NCBI RefSeq assembly: GCF_000002425.4
Contig: NC_037257.1
Location: 9,427,524-9,491,523 of the forward strand
DNA: 64,000 nt
Source of the DNA: Physcomitrium patens
Lineage: Eukaryota; Streptophyta; Bryopsida; Funariales; Funariaceae
Direction of reading: 5' to 3'
The position numbers and the translations under genes are program-made. Shown here piece by piece: positions 25,340 to 38,089 of the stretch. Under the pieces are notes generated by a model, which was not told where the DNA came from, ran no database searches, and saw nothing but the letters and a program-made list of their open reading frames with translations. Every line of letters starts with the position of its first letter. Positions within the stretch are counted from its first letter, which is position 1.

Positions 25340-25597
25340 TCAATTTCCATCTATCGACGCGCCGGCAGCACCTGAATCACGCCCGATGCTAAGGAGCGAG
25401 TTGGTGGACTCGAGGCGGCTGCTGAAGAGGGAAGCAGCGCTAGATCGTCGACTTCCCAAGAGGTCATTGCCCGCATCGAGGCGATAACTGAAGGAACGGG
25501 GCACAGTGATGGGCACAGGTCCCGCAGCAGCATCTGCGCTGGCCTCATCAAGAACATCATCCCCCCCTTGCAATCCAAGCAGCGGCGCATCTGCCAT
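25340..25597 (-). CDS. Possible short coding exon, 85 aa, unknown
   Basis: An open frame from an ATG at 25597 reads MADAPLLGLQGGDDVLDEAS and then a Ser/Arg-rich stretch with SFSYRLDAGNDLLGSRRSS and LESTNSLLSIGRDS, ending in TGA at 25340. Composition and codon use look protein-like, and it starts just beside a purine/pyrimidine tract that could be a 5' leader. No partner exon was found to its left, where the acid phosphatase promoter lies, and a donor-like GTGCTGCC occurs near the end of the frame. It could be the N-terminal exon of a gene broken by the assembly gap, a small ORF, or chance. Family not recognised. Confidence 0.3.
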   Translation of the reverse strand: MADAPLLGLQGGDDVLDEASADAAAGPVPITVPRSFSYRLDAGNDLLGSRRSSAASLFSSRLESTNSLLSIGRDSGAAGASIDGN

Positions 25598-25759
25598 GTC
25601 CACCACCACCACCACGCTCGCTCAGTGTCTCCTCCTCCTCCTCCTTCTCCTTCCCTCGTCCTGTTTTTCCTGTCCCTGCCTCCCTGCCTCCGCGGTGGGT
25701 GGGGTGGGTGGCTTCACGCATCCGGCATCATCATCATCATCCCTACAGCCATCGCATGG

Positions 25760-26520
25760 CCCCTCCTTCCTTCCCTTCCTTCCTTTCCCTTCCTTCCTTT
25801 CTTTTCCTTCTTCCCTTCCTTCCTCCCTTCCTTTCCTTTTAACACTACTGCATACCTGCGCACCGTANNNNNNNNNNNNNNNNNNNNNNNNNNNNNNNNN
25901 NNNNNNNNNNNNNNNNNNNNNNNNNNNNNNNNNNNNNNNNNNNNNNNNNNNNNNNNNNNNNNNNNNNTTCGTTTCCTTCCTTTCTTTTCTGTCTCCCCTT
26001 TCTTCGTTCCCTTCCTTCCTTTCTTTCCCTTCCTTCCTTTCTTTTCCTTCTTTCCTTCCTTTCTTTCCTTTCCTTTCCTTCCTCCCTTCCCTTCCATTCT
26101 TCTCTTCCTTCTCCTATTTCTTCACTTCCTTTTCTTCCTTCCTTCCTCCCTTCCTTCTCTTCTTTCCTCCCTTCTTTTTCTTCTTTTCTCTCTTCCTTCT
26201 CTTCTTTCCTCCCTTTCTTTCCTTCTTCCCTTCATTTTTTTCGTTCTTTCTTTCCTTCCTCCATTTCTTTTCTTTTTTTTGTTCTTTCTTTCCTTCTTTC
26301 CTTTCTTTCCTTTTCTTCCTTCTTTCCTTCCTTTCTTTTCTTTTCTTCTTTCTTTTCCTTTTTTTTTCCTTTCTTCTTTCTTTTCCTTTCTTTTCCTTTC
26401 TTCATTTCATTTCCTTCCTTTCCTTTCCTTATTTTCCTTTCCTTCCTTTTTTTCTTTTTTTTCTTTTCTTTTCTTCTTTCCTTCATCCCTTCTTTTTTTC
26501 TTTCCTCCCTGCCTTCCGCA
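25760..26520. repeat. Long pyrimidine/purine-asymmetric tract (CCTT/CTTT-rich)
   Basis: About 650 known bases are almost exclusively C and T on the plus strand, built of irregular TTCC, TTTC and TTTTC units. The tract is interrupted by 20-30 mixed bases just before the assembly gap. Open frames rich in Ser/Phe/Pro or Lys/Glu across it are artefacts of composition. Confidence 0.92.
25868..25967. other. Assembly gap of exactly 100 N
   Basis: One hundred N characters, a conventional placeholder for unknown length, sit inside the pyrimidine tract. The true distance between flanks is unknown. Confidence 0.98.
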
Positions 26521-28811
26521 TTTCTTTGCAAAGAATCTCCTGATGTCCATAGGACAAACCAATCAATCTAATCGCAATGCAATGCAAAGTAAAGCAAAGC
26601 AATCTAATCTAATCCAATAACAAGACGAAGGTGGAACATTCTTTCATAGTAATGAATACTAGATAGAATAATTGAACAGACGAACGAGCAAACAAACAAA
26701 TGAACAAGGATAGATGTGGACAAACAATGAAAAGGAGGAGGTAGAAAGAAGAATATTCCTTGTCCTCGTCTTTCTCTATATCAACCATCCAAACCTACCC
26801 CACCTGCAGGAAAGAAGGGACACTAAGAAACTCTTCTTCTTCTTATCTCTATTTATGTATCTATTTATTTGTCTATCTCTACCACTACTCCCTTGACACT
26901 CCTTTTCTCATCATCATGTCTATGATTATAATAGATCCTAAATTAAATTACCTAAAATAGCTTAATTTAGGTACCTCTTGAAAATAAATATATACAATAG
27001 GTAAATTTAGATAAGATTTAATACCAATAAATTGACCAAGTTTATTCAAAGCAATATAGGTCACTTTGAACAATCATTCAAAATCAACAAGTGTCTTGAT
27101 TTGGATGTACTACTTTGCTTGCAACATGCCTTCAAGTCTAAATTCTAATAGAACCTTACAATAATCATATTTTGCCTACCTCAAGATAGAGAAGTTAAAT
27201 TCCACAGTACATGTGCTAAAAAAAAGAGTTGCAATGCGACCACCAAATTTAAATAAGTTTGAGAAATATACATTAAACAAGCTCCAAGTATTATTGAATG
27301 ATATCTTTTTGTTGTGAATATTAATGCTTGCTTGTAGAGTAGATTCATTGTAATAGGTACAAAAAAGAGCTTTATGCTTGTTGATAATCAAGTCAATATG
27401 CATTGCAAAGTAATAGTATTATAATCAAAAATTCTACAAACAAGCCTAGCAAATGAAGTTGGCTACAAAATTCAAAATGAGCTCATGTAATAAAATAGGC
27501 AATAGCAAATGTGGATCTATATGTGAATTTTTGACTATATTATATTATACAAATATATCTTTAATGCAATCACTTGTTACAATGAAGATGAAGCCAATGT
27601 CTTAAACCAGATGGTTATGCTCAAATTTTTTGTCATTATTGAAAATGTCTTCAATTCAAGATGCAAGGCTAAAAAGAAATTTATACTTATTTAAAAAAGA
27701 GATAATATAACAACTTCTTATGATATTTATTATTATATTGAAGCTCAAGATCATTTTGTTAGTGAATGAGTGAATTGCTCTGAGGTCTTTAATAAAGGTG
27801 GGAACAAGAGTCTTAAGATTTGATTCATATAGGAAGATTAGACACATTAAACCTTGAATCTTACAAAATATCTTGATATTGTGCCTCATGAAGATGTCCA
27901 TTGCAAGTAAATAAATCCACCAAAGCCAAGATAGAATATATTTAAGATCTTTCATCCAAATATAAGCAATAAGCTTGGATTGATACTTCTTAAGCTAGAT
28001 GGCAATCTTATTAGTAGAAAGCCGATGGTTTACGACACAAAGGCAAGTTATATCTATTTTGGAATAAGATTCTCCTATTGCTTCAGGTGCAAAATGAAGC
28101 CCATCATCATAAAGAAATAACGCCCTTTCACTACCATGTTCATGATATGCTTTATAATTAGATGGAACTAATGTGCTCCACATTACATAAAAATTAGTTT
28201 GCAATTATCTTAAAGAACTTCCTAAAGCTTGATCAAGATGCTAGAAATATGGTAGATCATATTTTGAGTTCCATCAATTGATACGTCAAGAAGGTGCACT
28301 CTCTAATTAAGATATAGTACATCAAGAAATTTAGCAACCATATTGAATATGACTTTACTTATGTATCACTCAAAAATCAATAATAATCATCTATGTAAGT
28401 TGACGATGATGCATTCTACTCCACATATATTCAAAAGTCCACATTAAGATATGATATGCTTAAGAAGGCTGCATAGTAGAGCACCAATGAGAATACTCAC
28501 GTATTTTGTAATAATTTGAATAATCATTAAAAATTGACAACAAAAATTACCTTAAAAAAATTACCCACATTGTTGTAAATACAAAAATGCAACAATAAAG
28601 TAAAAAAAACTTTGTATGTTTTATCGATGATATTTGTTGTTATATGAAATAATACTTTTCAAGCAACATATCAAATTGTGCAAGTGAATAGTTGCATCTT
28701 GGTCTTTGCAATTGTAACAATATAAGAATACAATGCTTTATCCTCATTTTGTGATGACTCACTTTGCTTAAAAAATAAAATTGCTTCCTTCTTCAACTTC
28801 ATAGCATTCAT
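26521..28811. other. AT-rich flank left of the nested retrotransposons
   Basis: No supported gene. It has simple AT-rich sequence with repeated short words such as GCAAT/AATCT near 26560-26620. From about 26990 the texture resembles decayed transposon DNA, but I could not align it to any of the elements described here. Confidence 0.45.
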
Positions 28812-29341
28812 TATCAAGGACATGAACCTCAAAGAACTAAAATGTCAATACACTCTTGTGTCACTCAAAAAATCCAGAAAAATCATTCTAAGATGTTATT
28901 ATATTAAACTAGAATAAGTATTGCAAAAGATAAGAAGACTAAAAAATCTTAAAATAAGACTAAGGACTACAAAGACATTAATAAGAGTGAAGAAGGATTC
29001 ACTCTTGCCTCCATATATATTCTTAACTAGGAGCTGCATAGAAATGTCCTATAGGACCTCTAAAATATATTGACTTTGCAAGATACATATCTTAATTGAC
29101 AAGATAAGTTTTCTATATATGTGCCATACAATTAGCTTGTTTCATGAGGTATTAATACATGGTTAACTTATTCACCAAATTTCTAATCTATCAATCAACT
29201 CCAAATACATATAAAATCAAGGCACTATCTATGCAGCTTTTAATGAGCTTTTCTAAAATATATTATGAAATAAATTTATTTTTATTTACTTCTACTTAAT
29301 TATATAGATAAATATTAGAATAAATATGTATGTCCATGATA
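28812..29341 (-). repeat. 3' LTR of element E/D
   Basis: It begins TATCAAGG (TGTCAAGG with one transition) and ends CATGATA on the plus strand. Its internal words match the LTRs of A and C, for example AGGACCTC, GAAGCTTC-like and CTACTTCTACTTA. Confidence 0.75.
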
Positions 29342-29815
29342 TGATCTTTTCCTTCCAAGAATGAATTCTATGAAGAGCAGTCATTATATTTTGAAAAAAT
29401 TCAAGATAGAGTAAATTATGTTTGTCACATACTTTGATCTTTGTAGTTTTTGAAGATGATTGATAGGTCTTTTTAGCCATTGATAGTGTCTCATATCAAG
29501 GTAAGAAGACTACCTTATTATTTGATTATTGTTGAAGCTTTTGTAATTTTTTAAAAATAAAATATTCAAAATACTATTAAGAGACGTTCCTACTTTTAAT
29601 AAAATCATCAAACATCAAGAGACTCTTTTAAGATTGTGATACCAAATACATTGTATCTCGCCATCAATTTGAAGAAGGAAATTTAATTCTTAAGGATCTT
29701 CATCTTGATTATGTTGTCTTGAAGTTTGTGACAATTGCAATGTCTCATTTGATAAGTCAACAAGTCATAGCTTTTGAGTTGAATGTGTTGGTTATTAGTT
29801 CTCTATCTCATTAGT

Positions 29816-30362
29816 TATCATAAATATACATAATTATCTTAATAATTATCTAAATAATAAGAATAGGTAGAAGTAAATAAAAATAGATAAATATGATATT
29901 TTCTTATAGAAAGCTTTTTAGAAGCTTCATAAATGTTGCTTTATCTTTATACATGTTTATAGGTGATTAGTAGATTGAAAACTTGGCCAACAAGGACGCC
30001 ATGTGTCGACACGTTGATCACTTATAGTACAAGTTAGACATATGTCGCACACCTATGAAACTTGTTTTGCAAATTAGATATGTGTTTGCAAGTTGGATGT
30101 GTATTAGAGGTCCTATAGCATGTCGCCATGTATTTCTTATTTAAGTAGTATATATAGACGTAAGAAAGAGGCCTTCCTCATTTTTGTCAACTTCTTTCTT
30201 GCTTTTAGTCTAGTTTTAAGAATCTTATGTTTTCTAATCTTTGGCAATAGCCATTCCAGTTCTTCTTTGAATATACATATTTTTTTTTTTTTTTTTTTTC
30301 ACTTTTTTTTTGATACAAATTTCACGAATTTATGCATCTTCTTCCAATTTATATCCTTGATA
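29816..30362 (+). mobile_element. Solo LTR of the same family in opposite orientation
   Basis: This 547-bp segment is the reverse complement of the family LTR. It opens TATCATAAATATACATAAT and closes ATATCCTTGATA, the mirror of TATCAAGGACA. It interrupts the extra 3' ORF region of E/D, which resumes at once on the other side. The flanks TTAGT (29811-29815) and TTAGC (30363-30367) look like a 5-bp target duplication with one transition. It carries an internal poly(T) near 30279-30310. Confidence 0.7.
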
Positions 30363-31346
30363 TTAGCAATATAAATACAAAAAAGCTATAAATAAGAGTA
30401 GAAGATTGAATGGTATCTTTTCTAAATCTTGTTTCTTTTAGAGCAAAACTTTGCTATTTTTTATCTTAATTTTAATAGATGTTGTCAATAAAAAGCTTCA
30501 AACTTTTTTTATTGCATTTGTAAGATTCTTTTTTAGCTCCCATGTACAATCCTTAATATCATATCTATACCAATGAACAAGATATTCTAATCTATTTTGA
30601 TACCACCTTAAATCTATGACTTCTTCTATCTTGAATTTTTGATTATTATCCACTTTTATAAGAAGAGGTGACATTTGTCTTTTTTTTTTTAAATATTCAT
30701 TGTCTTATATGGCTCAAGAAAAAATATTCCAAATATAAAATGAATCTTTATAGACTTTGATAGATATCATTAATAAACAATAGAATAAACTACTTTACAG
30801 TTCAAAAAAGGTTCAAGCCTATAATAGTCCAATTTGTCATAAGGACAAGTAATCTTGATATTGTTAAGAAAAAGCTTAGCCATTTCTTTACTTGTGATAT
30901 GTTTTATATATAATAAAAAATATAATTTTTTTTTAAATCAATATAGTATTACAAATATAGAATCATACAAACTTAAGATTGAAAGATTTATAATAAAATC
31001 CATAGAAACAAAAGACCATGATTATTCTAAAATAGGTAATAGCTAAAGAAGTCCATGAAGTTGATGATGAGGAATTTTTTTTATCTCCAACAAATATTAC
31101 ATGATTATACAAAGTCTTTAATTACCTTCTACATTTGAGGCCACCAAAAATCTCTTAATATTAGCTTTAAAGTCTTATTATATTCAAAATATTTAGCTGT
31201 TGGAAAGTCATGATGAGCTTGAAGAACATGTAATTATGCTTCATCTTTTAAAATATATAATCATCTCTCAAAATAGAGTAGATTATTCTTAAACTCAAAT
31301 TTAAAATATCATAAGACTTAAAAGAATTCTTCTTCATATTGCAAAT

Positions 31347-31895
31347 TGTCAAAAATAAGAACTTGATGAAAGTAAGTAATCAAATGAGGCTCTCATAAAA
31401 ATATATGATAAAATAAAAATAGAGAAGTATGTATATTAAAAAAAAAACTAAAAAGGCTTTTGTCAAAAGATAAAGAAACTAGAGACTTTTAAAACTAGAC
31501 TAAAAACAAAAAAAGAGTTGAGAAGAGTGAAGAAGGCTTCACTCTTGCTTCTATATATACTATCTACCTAGGATCTATGTGACAATCTTCTTTAGGACCT
31601 CCAAAAATGTATTGACTTTGCATGACACATATTTTAATTTGCAAGTGAAGTTTTTCATATAGATGCTATAAAGTTAGCTTGTTCTATAAGTTACTAATAT
31701 ATGTGGTATGTGGTTAGCTTGTTGACCAAGTTTCTAACCTACTAATTAATTACAAAGATATGTACAATCAAAATAGTATCTAAGAAGCTTCTAAGATGCT
31801 TTTTTAAAAGATATTATAAAATTAATCTATTTTTATCTACTTCTACCTATTTATATTACTTAAATAATGATTACAATAGATATATATCTATGACA
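31347..31895 (-). repeat. 3' LTR of element C
   Basis: 549 bp, plus-strand ends TGTCAA...ATGACA. It aligns along its length with 46809-47335. Confidence 0.85.
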
Positions 31896-32565
31896 TTACA
31901 CCCTCTTCTAGAGATGAGTTCTATAAGGAGCAGAGACCACATATTGAAGGAATTTAAGATGCAATAAATTATAGTTGCCATATACTTTGATCTTTGTTCC
32001 CTTCAAAGGTAGTTGATAGGTCATCTCAACCATTAGTAATGTCTTATTCCATAGCAGAAAGACCATCCTATGATTTGATCAATGTTAAAACCATTGTAAC
32101 TTTCTTCAAATAAAATATTTGGAATACCATCAGGAATTGTTCCTACTTCCAATAAAATTACCAAGCATCAAGAGTTTCTTCCTAGATTGTAATATCAAAT
32201 GTGTTATAACTTGCCATCTATTTGAAGGAGAACATATCATTCTTGAAGGTCATCATTGCTATTACATTATCTTTAAGGCTGTAATAATCGCAATACCTCA
32301 TTTGATAAGTCAACAAATAATTGTTCTTGAATTGAATCTGCTAGTTCGTGGTTCTCCATATCTTTAATTTCATAATTATACAGAAACTATAAACAAGGAT
32401 AAAAGATAGAATGCAATCTTTCTTAAATTGTGTTTCTTTTATAGTAAAGATTTTCTATCATTTATCTTGGTTTTGATAGATGTTGATGAAAAGCTTTGAT
32501 CTTTCATATTGTATTTGTAAGATTTTTTGCTAGCTCTTATATGCTTTCACTAATATTGCATCCAC
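31896..32565 (-). pseudogene. Decayed extra 3' ORF region and chromodomain end of C
   Basis: Nucleotides here align with 50960-51625 of element A, covering the polypurine tract, the extra 140-aa ORF and the end of the chromodomain. Stops and small indels interrupt the frame. C/T and G/A changes dominate relative to A. Confidence 0.7.
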
Positions 32566-34078
32566 TATTTTAATACGTAAAGTCTTGCTTGAAGATGCTC
32601 CGGGCACTTAGCTCTGGAAGATAGAATAGAAATTGCAACAACAAAATCATAATTCTAATAGAATACTAACAATACTAAATAAGCTTTAATCAAATTCACA
32701 GAAACCTCAAAGGAATTCCAAAGAAATAATAAGAAATCTTAAAGAAATATTAAAATTATTACAAACGTATCTCAAATACATCTCAATTCAATCTTAATTT
32801 AATCCTAGTTGAAATCTTATTGGACTTCATTCAAACTTTAGGCCAAAAACTAATTAAATCTTAAATCCTAAACAAACTCAAATAAAATCTTAAATCCTAA
32901 ATAAAATCTTGATCAAATCGTAACCAAACTTAAATCCTAAATCAAACCCTAAACCCTAAATCAAATCATAAATTCTAAACCAAATCCTAACCAAATCCTA
33001 GTCTTAAATCAAATTCTAAATCAAATCCCAACCAAACCTTAATAATTTTTACAAAAAAATTAAACTTCAATAACTAATGAATGAACTGTCAATCTTAATT
33101 CAAATTTTGTAAATTTTTTAAAAACTTAGTTAAAAAAAAACATAAAATTTTGAAAAGGATCGAAATTACCAAATAGATGATAACCTCAAAAATGTGCTTG
33201 GGTATTAGTTGGCTTCTTTCTTTAACCCTGATGCCAATCTCTCAGAGACAATATCTCTTCTTTTCACCATTCGATTGATTTCAAAATTTTTATACACATT
33301 GAAAAATAAGTCTAATATCCTCTTACATAAATTTTACTCCAATCCAAATAGTAGATTGCAAGAAATCTTAAAAATCCTTACTAGACCTAAATTTCTACTT
33401 TCTAAGATCTTAACTCACTTAAACCTCAATAATCCTCAATTCAACCATTAGATTAAGCTCAAATTTACAACATATATTGAACACAACTATGACCATTAAT
33501 CCACAAAATTCTATCCATAGATCTATTACAAAATTCTTGAAATCATCCAAAACATAAACCATATTTTATTTCACAAAGTCCAAGTTATCCAAAACAAACC
33601 TTGACTTTGCAAAGCTCTTACAAAGTCAATACAGATCCAAATCACCTAAAACTAATGTTTATTGAAACCCTATTAAGTTTGTTCTCTAATTCCACTCTTC
33701 GATCTGTAAAAGACTCCTTGAGTTGCTGTGGGTACTCGGTTTTGTGCCTGAGGATATGGTATTGACCAAAGTTGATAACCGGCCCTCTTTGGGTATCAAT
33801 ATCTAGTTATTCTAGATAATTTTTACTAGAATTTATTCTTAACTTCCTCTTAAAGATATTTATATCATTTATTTTTCTAATCTACCTTATTTTGCCTTAT
33901 TTTTGGTCCTACAAAGTAAGTAGAAGCTATTTTTTCTAAAAAGGCAACATTACTACTAAAAGTTTTACTACCTTCTTATTTTTTATCAATATTTTTCTTC
34001 TTTTTCTTTTAATTTGGCTCTTTTATAATAAGTTCCATATTATTATCTTTCACCATATAGTCGTATTACAACACGACA
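32566..34078. mobile_element. 1.5-kb non-coding insert (family shared with 40107-41439)
   Basis: This segment interrupts the chromodomain region of C; the homologous A sequence is continuous across the site. It begins TATTTTAATACGTAAAGTC, soon followed by CCGGGCACTTAG, and ends ACCATATAGTCGTATTACA then ACACGACA. The 40107-41439 segment starts and ends with matching words. The flanks share CCAC (32562-32565 and 34079-34082). TG...CA-like ends and lack of coding suggest a solo LTR or a small non-autonomous LTR element. Inside are repeated AAATCCTAAA-type words at 32850-33030. Confidence 0.55.
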
Positions 34079-34690
34079 CCACACCAATGAATAAGATATT
34101 TCAACCTATGTCAGTGCTACCTTGAGTCTAAGACTTCTTCTACTTCAAATTTTTAATTGTTATCTACTTCTATAAGAGGCAGTGGTATTTGTCTTTTTTC
34201 AGGATATTCATTGTCTTATATGGCTCTAAAAGAGATGCATGAAATATGAGATGGATTTTCATAAACTCTGGTAGATATAAACAATAAGCAATTAGATTGA
34301 CTTATTTACAAATAGGAAATGATTCAAGTCTATAATAATCCAACTTGTCATAAGAGCAAATAGTTTTAATATTACAACAAAGTAACACAGCTTATCACTA
34401 ATGTAAAAATGAGGTTATTCCTTGCAATAAGCATCTACGTTGCTCTATTCTTATTCTTGAGCTTCTTTTAGTCATGCCTTCATTGTTATATGTGACTCAA
34501 ATAAATGATTTGTCAAATCTTCTATTACAAGATTATCAACTTTTAAAAAGTCAAAAATATCAAGTTATAGATAATATCTAAAATTAACAATAAAAAATAT
34601 TTATTTTGTAAAAGAATGTATTAAGTTATTATAAAAAAACTCTATCAATGGCAAAAGAATTATTCAATCATCTTATTGGTAATTGATAAT
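34079..34690 (-). pseudogene. Chromodomain and integrase C-terminal remnant of C
   Basis: This sequence aligns with 51630-52230 of A, from the chromodomain into the integrase C-terminus, with many stops. It halts abruptly at 34690 at the edge of element B and resumes at 42919. Confidence 0.7.
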
Positions 34691-35252
34691 TGAAATAAGA
34701 CCAGACTATCTCAAAAATCTAAGCTCTTTCTATTCCACAGCAACATAAAACTTCATTACAAAATAGGACAAAACAGACTAAAAAAAAACTAAATGGAATT
34801 ATATAGAATAGGACATGAAAGACAAGTAAGAAGATGAAAACAAAACAGAACTGAACTGAACAAAAAGATGCAAAACCAAACCTTATTAAGAGAAAGGATT
34901 TGAAGCCATACTTGACGAGATGCCCCAAAAGATCCTGGCCAGTCCTATTTATACCTTGTCCTACTATCTTAGTCCTACTACCCTAGACTTTCTAGAATGT
35001 TCTTAAGTAATAGGCTCCACGTAGGGAACCGCCTTAAACTCCTTTTTAGAAGATTTTATAGTGGATTCTACCTAAATAACCACCGTAAGTCTTTTTAGAA
35101 GATTTTATGGTAGATCCTATCTAAATAACCGCCCTAAATTCTTCTAGAATGTTGCATAGTGGATCTTACCTAGTCTATTAACCTATCCTCAATTCTAGAA
35201 ACTTCTATGGTTCTAACTATCTATATAATTATCTTTTCTATATCTTGTTACA
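34691..35252 (-). repeat. 3' LTR of element B
   Basis: 562 bp, matching 42419-42913 with several indels. It holds repeated TTTTTAGAAGATTTTAT blocks with CCTAAATAACC. Confidence 0.88.
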
Positions 35253-35944
35253 GTCAATCTCCTTCTACTAATACAAAATGTCCTTGTTTCACTCCCAATG
35301 GTATCTCCAAATTGTCTCTCGACAATGGATGAGGTTTTGTGCAGGTTTCCACATTCCATCTTGAAAAAAAGAACCTTTTCAAAGAACTTTGTACTAAAGT
35401 TATGAATGTCCACTACCACGACAAAGGTAGTGATGCTCCAAAATGTTGTCGACTTCATATTCTTATTGGTCATCAAATACAACTGATAGTGGAGGTGGTT
35501 GGTGTCGATCCAAAAAGCGCTTTGGTTTAATATAAAATTCCTTTACTTACAAAATATGGAAGCTTGGATGGACCCAAATATGTAGCAGAAGCTCGAGATA
35601 ATATGTGACATCAAAAATCACTACAGAAATGTAAAAAGTTTCAAGGCACCAAGGTACTAGTTTATGAATTTGGATTGATGTAGCAAGTAACAAGTGGCAT
35701 TGGAGAGTAATACCTAATCACCCTTTTGAAAGGTCTTCTATTACCAAAGATTATTTACATACTGCTTCTGTCAATTCTGTGCAATAAGGAGGCAATACCA
35801 TGCCTCTTGTAAAGCCGTTGTAAGCCATTGTATAAATTCCTTTGTTATCTGGTTGTTGGTATTGATGGCACGATAGAAAGTTGATGGTGTCATTGGATAT
35901 TAACCAATATTAAGAAAAAATGGTGAATAATCGGTACTTGCTTG

Positions 35945-36400
35945 AATACTATCATTATAAGTAAACTCTAAAGGCATCAAGTATTCATCCCAATCATTAT
36001 GATGAATCACTACAAATATCCATAGCATATCTTTTAAGGTTCAATTTGCACGCTCTATTTGTCCATCTGTTTGGAGATGGAAGGTTGTAGACATGAAAAG
36101 TTGTGTACCTAATAGCTTGAACAAGGCTTGCCAAAAACTTCCTGTAAATCGTAGATCCCGATTTGAAACAATGACATGAGATAATCCATGGTGACAAAAG
36201 ATATTATCAAAGAAGACTCATAGAAGCATTAAGGCAATAATATCCGAGCACAACGCGGCCAAGTGAAGTTTCTTCAAGAGTTGATCCACAAAGATAGAAA
36301 TCGTGGTATGATTATCAGGCATCTATGGCAAATACGTAATGAGATCCATAGTCACCTGCTCCCAACGTGTCGTAGATAGCAAAATTGGCTGCAATAGTTT
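35945..36400 (-). pseudogene. Integrase core remnant of B
   Basis: Translation on the minus strand shows HHGLSHVIVSNRDLRFTG, then FWQALFKLLGTQLFMST and FHLQTDGQIERAN. These are typical Ty3/gypsy integrase core motifs (second catalytic Asp region and the HxQTDGQ.ER.N helix with the catalytic Glu). An in-frame stop follows directly after ERAN. Further left, the C-terminus is unrecognisable. Confidence 0.75.
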
Positions 36401-36849
36401 AAAAGACGTTGTGTTGCATGCTTTATTATGTTGATATGACTCACAAGAGCATACAAAGGTTCAAATATCATGATCTAAACTTACCCAAAACCATGTCTTT
36501 GAGATCCATTCTTGAAATAGAGCAAGCCATCACTAAGAGTATAATCTTGATATTTTATATTGTCTACCTTCAGCCAATCGCTAACCATCTTGAAATAAGC
36601 ATTTAATTATGTAGCTTCCTTCCATTTTACCTCTTTTGTTAGATCTAAAATGATATTACTAATGATAGTGACTTCTGTCTTGTCTTTCGATTTGTCCTTC
36701 AAGTCTAGTCTTCATAATAAATTATTTGGTTTAATATGTTGTTGTCTTTGCTTATACTTAAGCTGGATATCAAAAAATTGCAATTGTTCTTCTCAACAAT
36801 GATGCCACAATTTTTTATTTTTTAGATGCAAATCATATAGCAAGGATCA

Positions 36850-37140
36850 ATAGTCAGTCCAAACAACCATTGGCTTTCTCAATAGATAGTATTGCCACAC
36901 CTTTGTGGCATATACAATCACTAATTGCTCTCAATCATGTACAGAGTAATTGTCTTTTATCCTTTTGAGCTTGTATGATTCATATATCATAGGTTTAAAG
37001 TCCCTACCAAAGTTTTCTTGAAGGACCGCTCTAATAATAAAGTCTGAAGCATCAATATTAAGGGTACAAGAGAGATTAGGATTATATAGTTGTAATATTG
37101 AAGGAGTAATGAGTGCCTCTTTCAACTTATCAAAGGTATT
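36850..37140 (-). pseudogene. RNase H remnant of B
   Basis: The frame at 37125-36931 contains LNIDASDFIIRAVLQENF and KPMIYESYKL. These are RNase H landmarks: the DASD catalytic region, and the usual P.AY.SRKL stretch, here altered. Confidence 0.7.
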
Positions 37141-37419
37141 TTGCTATTCCAATTTCCATTCAAATGAGGCATTTTTCTTCAATAGGTTTATTAATGAGAT
37201 AGCAATGTGAGCAAATCACTCAATAAAATAGTAATAGTATCCAATAATGCCTAAAAATAAGTGAACTTCAAAAGCATCTTTGGAGGCTGGCTAATCTTCT
37301 ATTGCTTTCACCTTATCTTGTTCCATATGCACGCCTTTGGAAGACACCACATGCCCCAAAAAAGTGACTTTCGACTTCCAAAGTTCATATTTTGATTACT
37401 TACAATAGAAGCGACTATC

Positions 37420-38060
37420 TTATAATTGACACAACACCTCTTGTATATATTGCTCATACACTTCAAGGATTTTATTATATACAAGGATATCCTCAATAAA
37501 GACAATTACATACTTATCTAAAAGGTCTTGAAATAATCTATTTATGTGATCTATAAAAGAGGTTGGAACATTAGTAAGACCAATGAATAAAACTAGCCAT
37601 TCAAAATGTCCATAGTGCATACAAAATTCCATCTTTTTTACATCATCTCTTACAATAGGTATTTGCTAATAGCCACTCCAAAGATCTAATTTATTAAAGA
37701 TAGTTGCACTTTGAAGTTGGTCAAAAAGCTCATCCACACATAGAAGTGGATATGCATTTTTAAGAAGTTACTTATTGAAACCTTGATAGTTAATGCAAAA
37801 GCAAAGTCTACCATCTTTCTTAGGTGCAAAAAGTACAGGTGCTTCCCATGGTGATGTGCTTTCTCAAATGAGGCCTTTTTCCAAGAGTTCGTTTAATATC
37901 TTCTGCAGCTCTTTAAGTTCTTTTGGTGCTATGCAATAAATTAGTCAATTTACTAGTTTGGCTCCAAGCAGTAGTTCTATTTGAAAGAAGATACTTTGAT
38001 CAAGGAATATGCCAGTAAGTAGGTTGATTGGAAAGACCTCTTGATATTCTCGTATGAGTT
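37420..38060 (-). pseudogene. Reverse transcriptase remnant of B
   Basis: The frame contains LTNVPTSFIDHINRLFQDLL and the catalytic box as FIEDILVYN. The family consensus is F.DDIL.YS, so the first catalytic aspartate is replaced by glutamate and the enzyme would not work even if translated. The N-terminal finger region ends near 38060 beside a non-coding insert. Confidence 0.78.
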
Positions 38061-38089
38061 TTGTCCATTGTCGTATGGCGTGATTTGCA

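Noticed and set aside
25506..26620. Long Ser/Phe/Pro-rich and Lys/Glu-rich open frames across the pyrimidine tract
   Set aside because: They result from strand-asymmetric composition and run through 100 N; no start context, domain or splice structure supports them.
30279..30310. Poly(T) as evidence of a LINE or SINE tail
   Set aside because: It lies inside a solo LTR that aligns on both sides of it, so it is an expanded T-run within the LTR.
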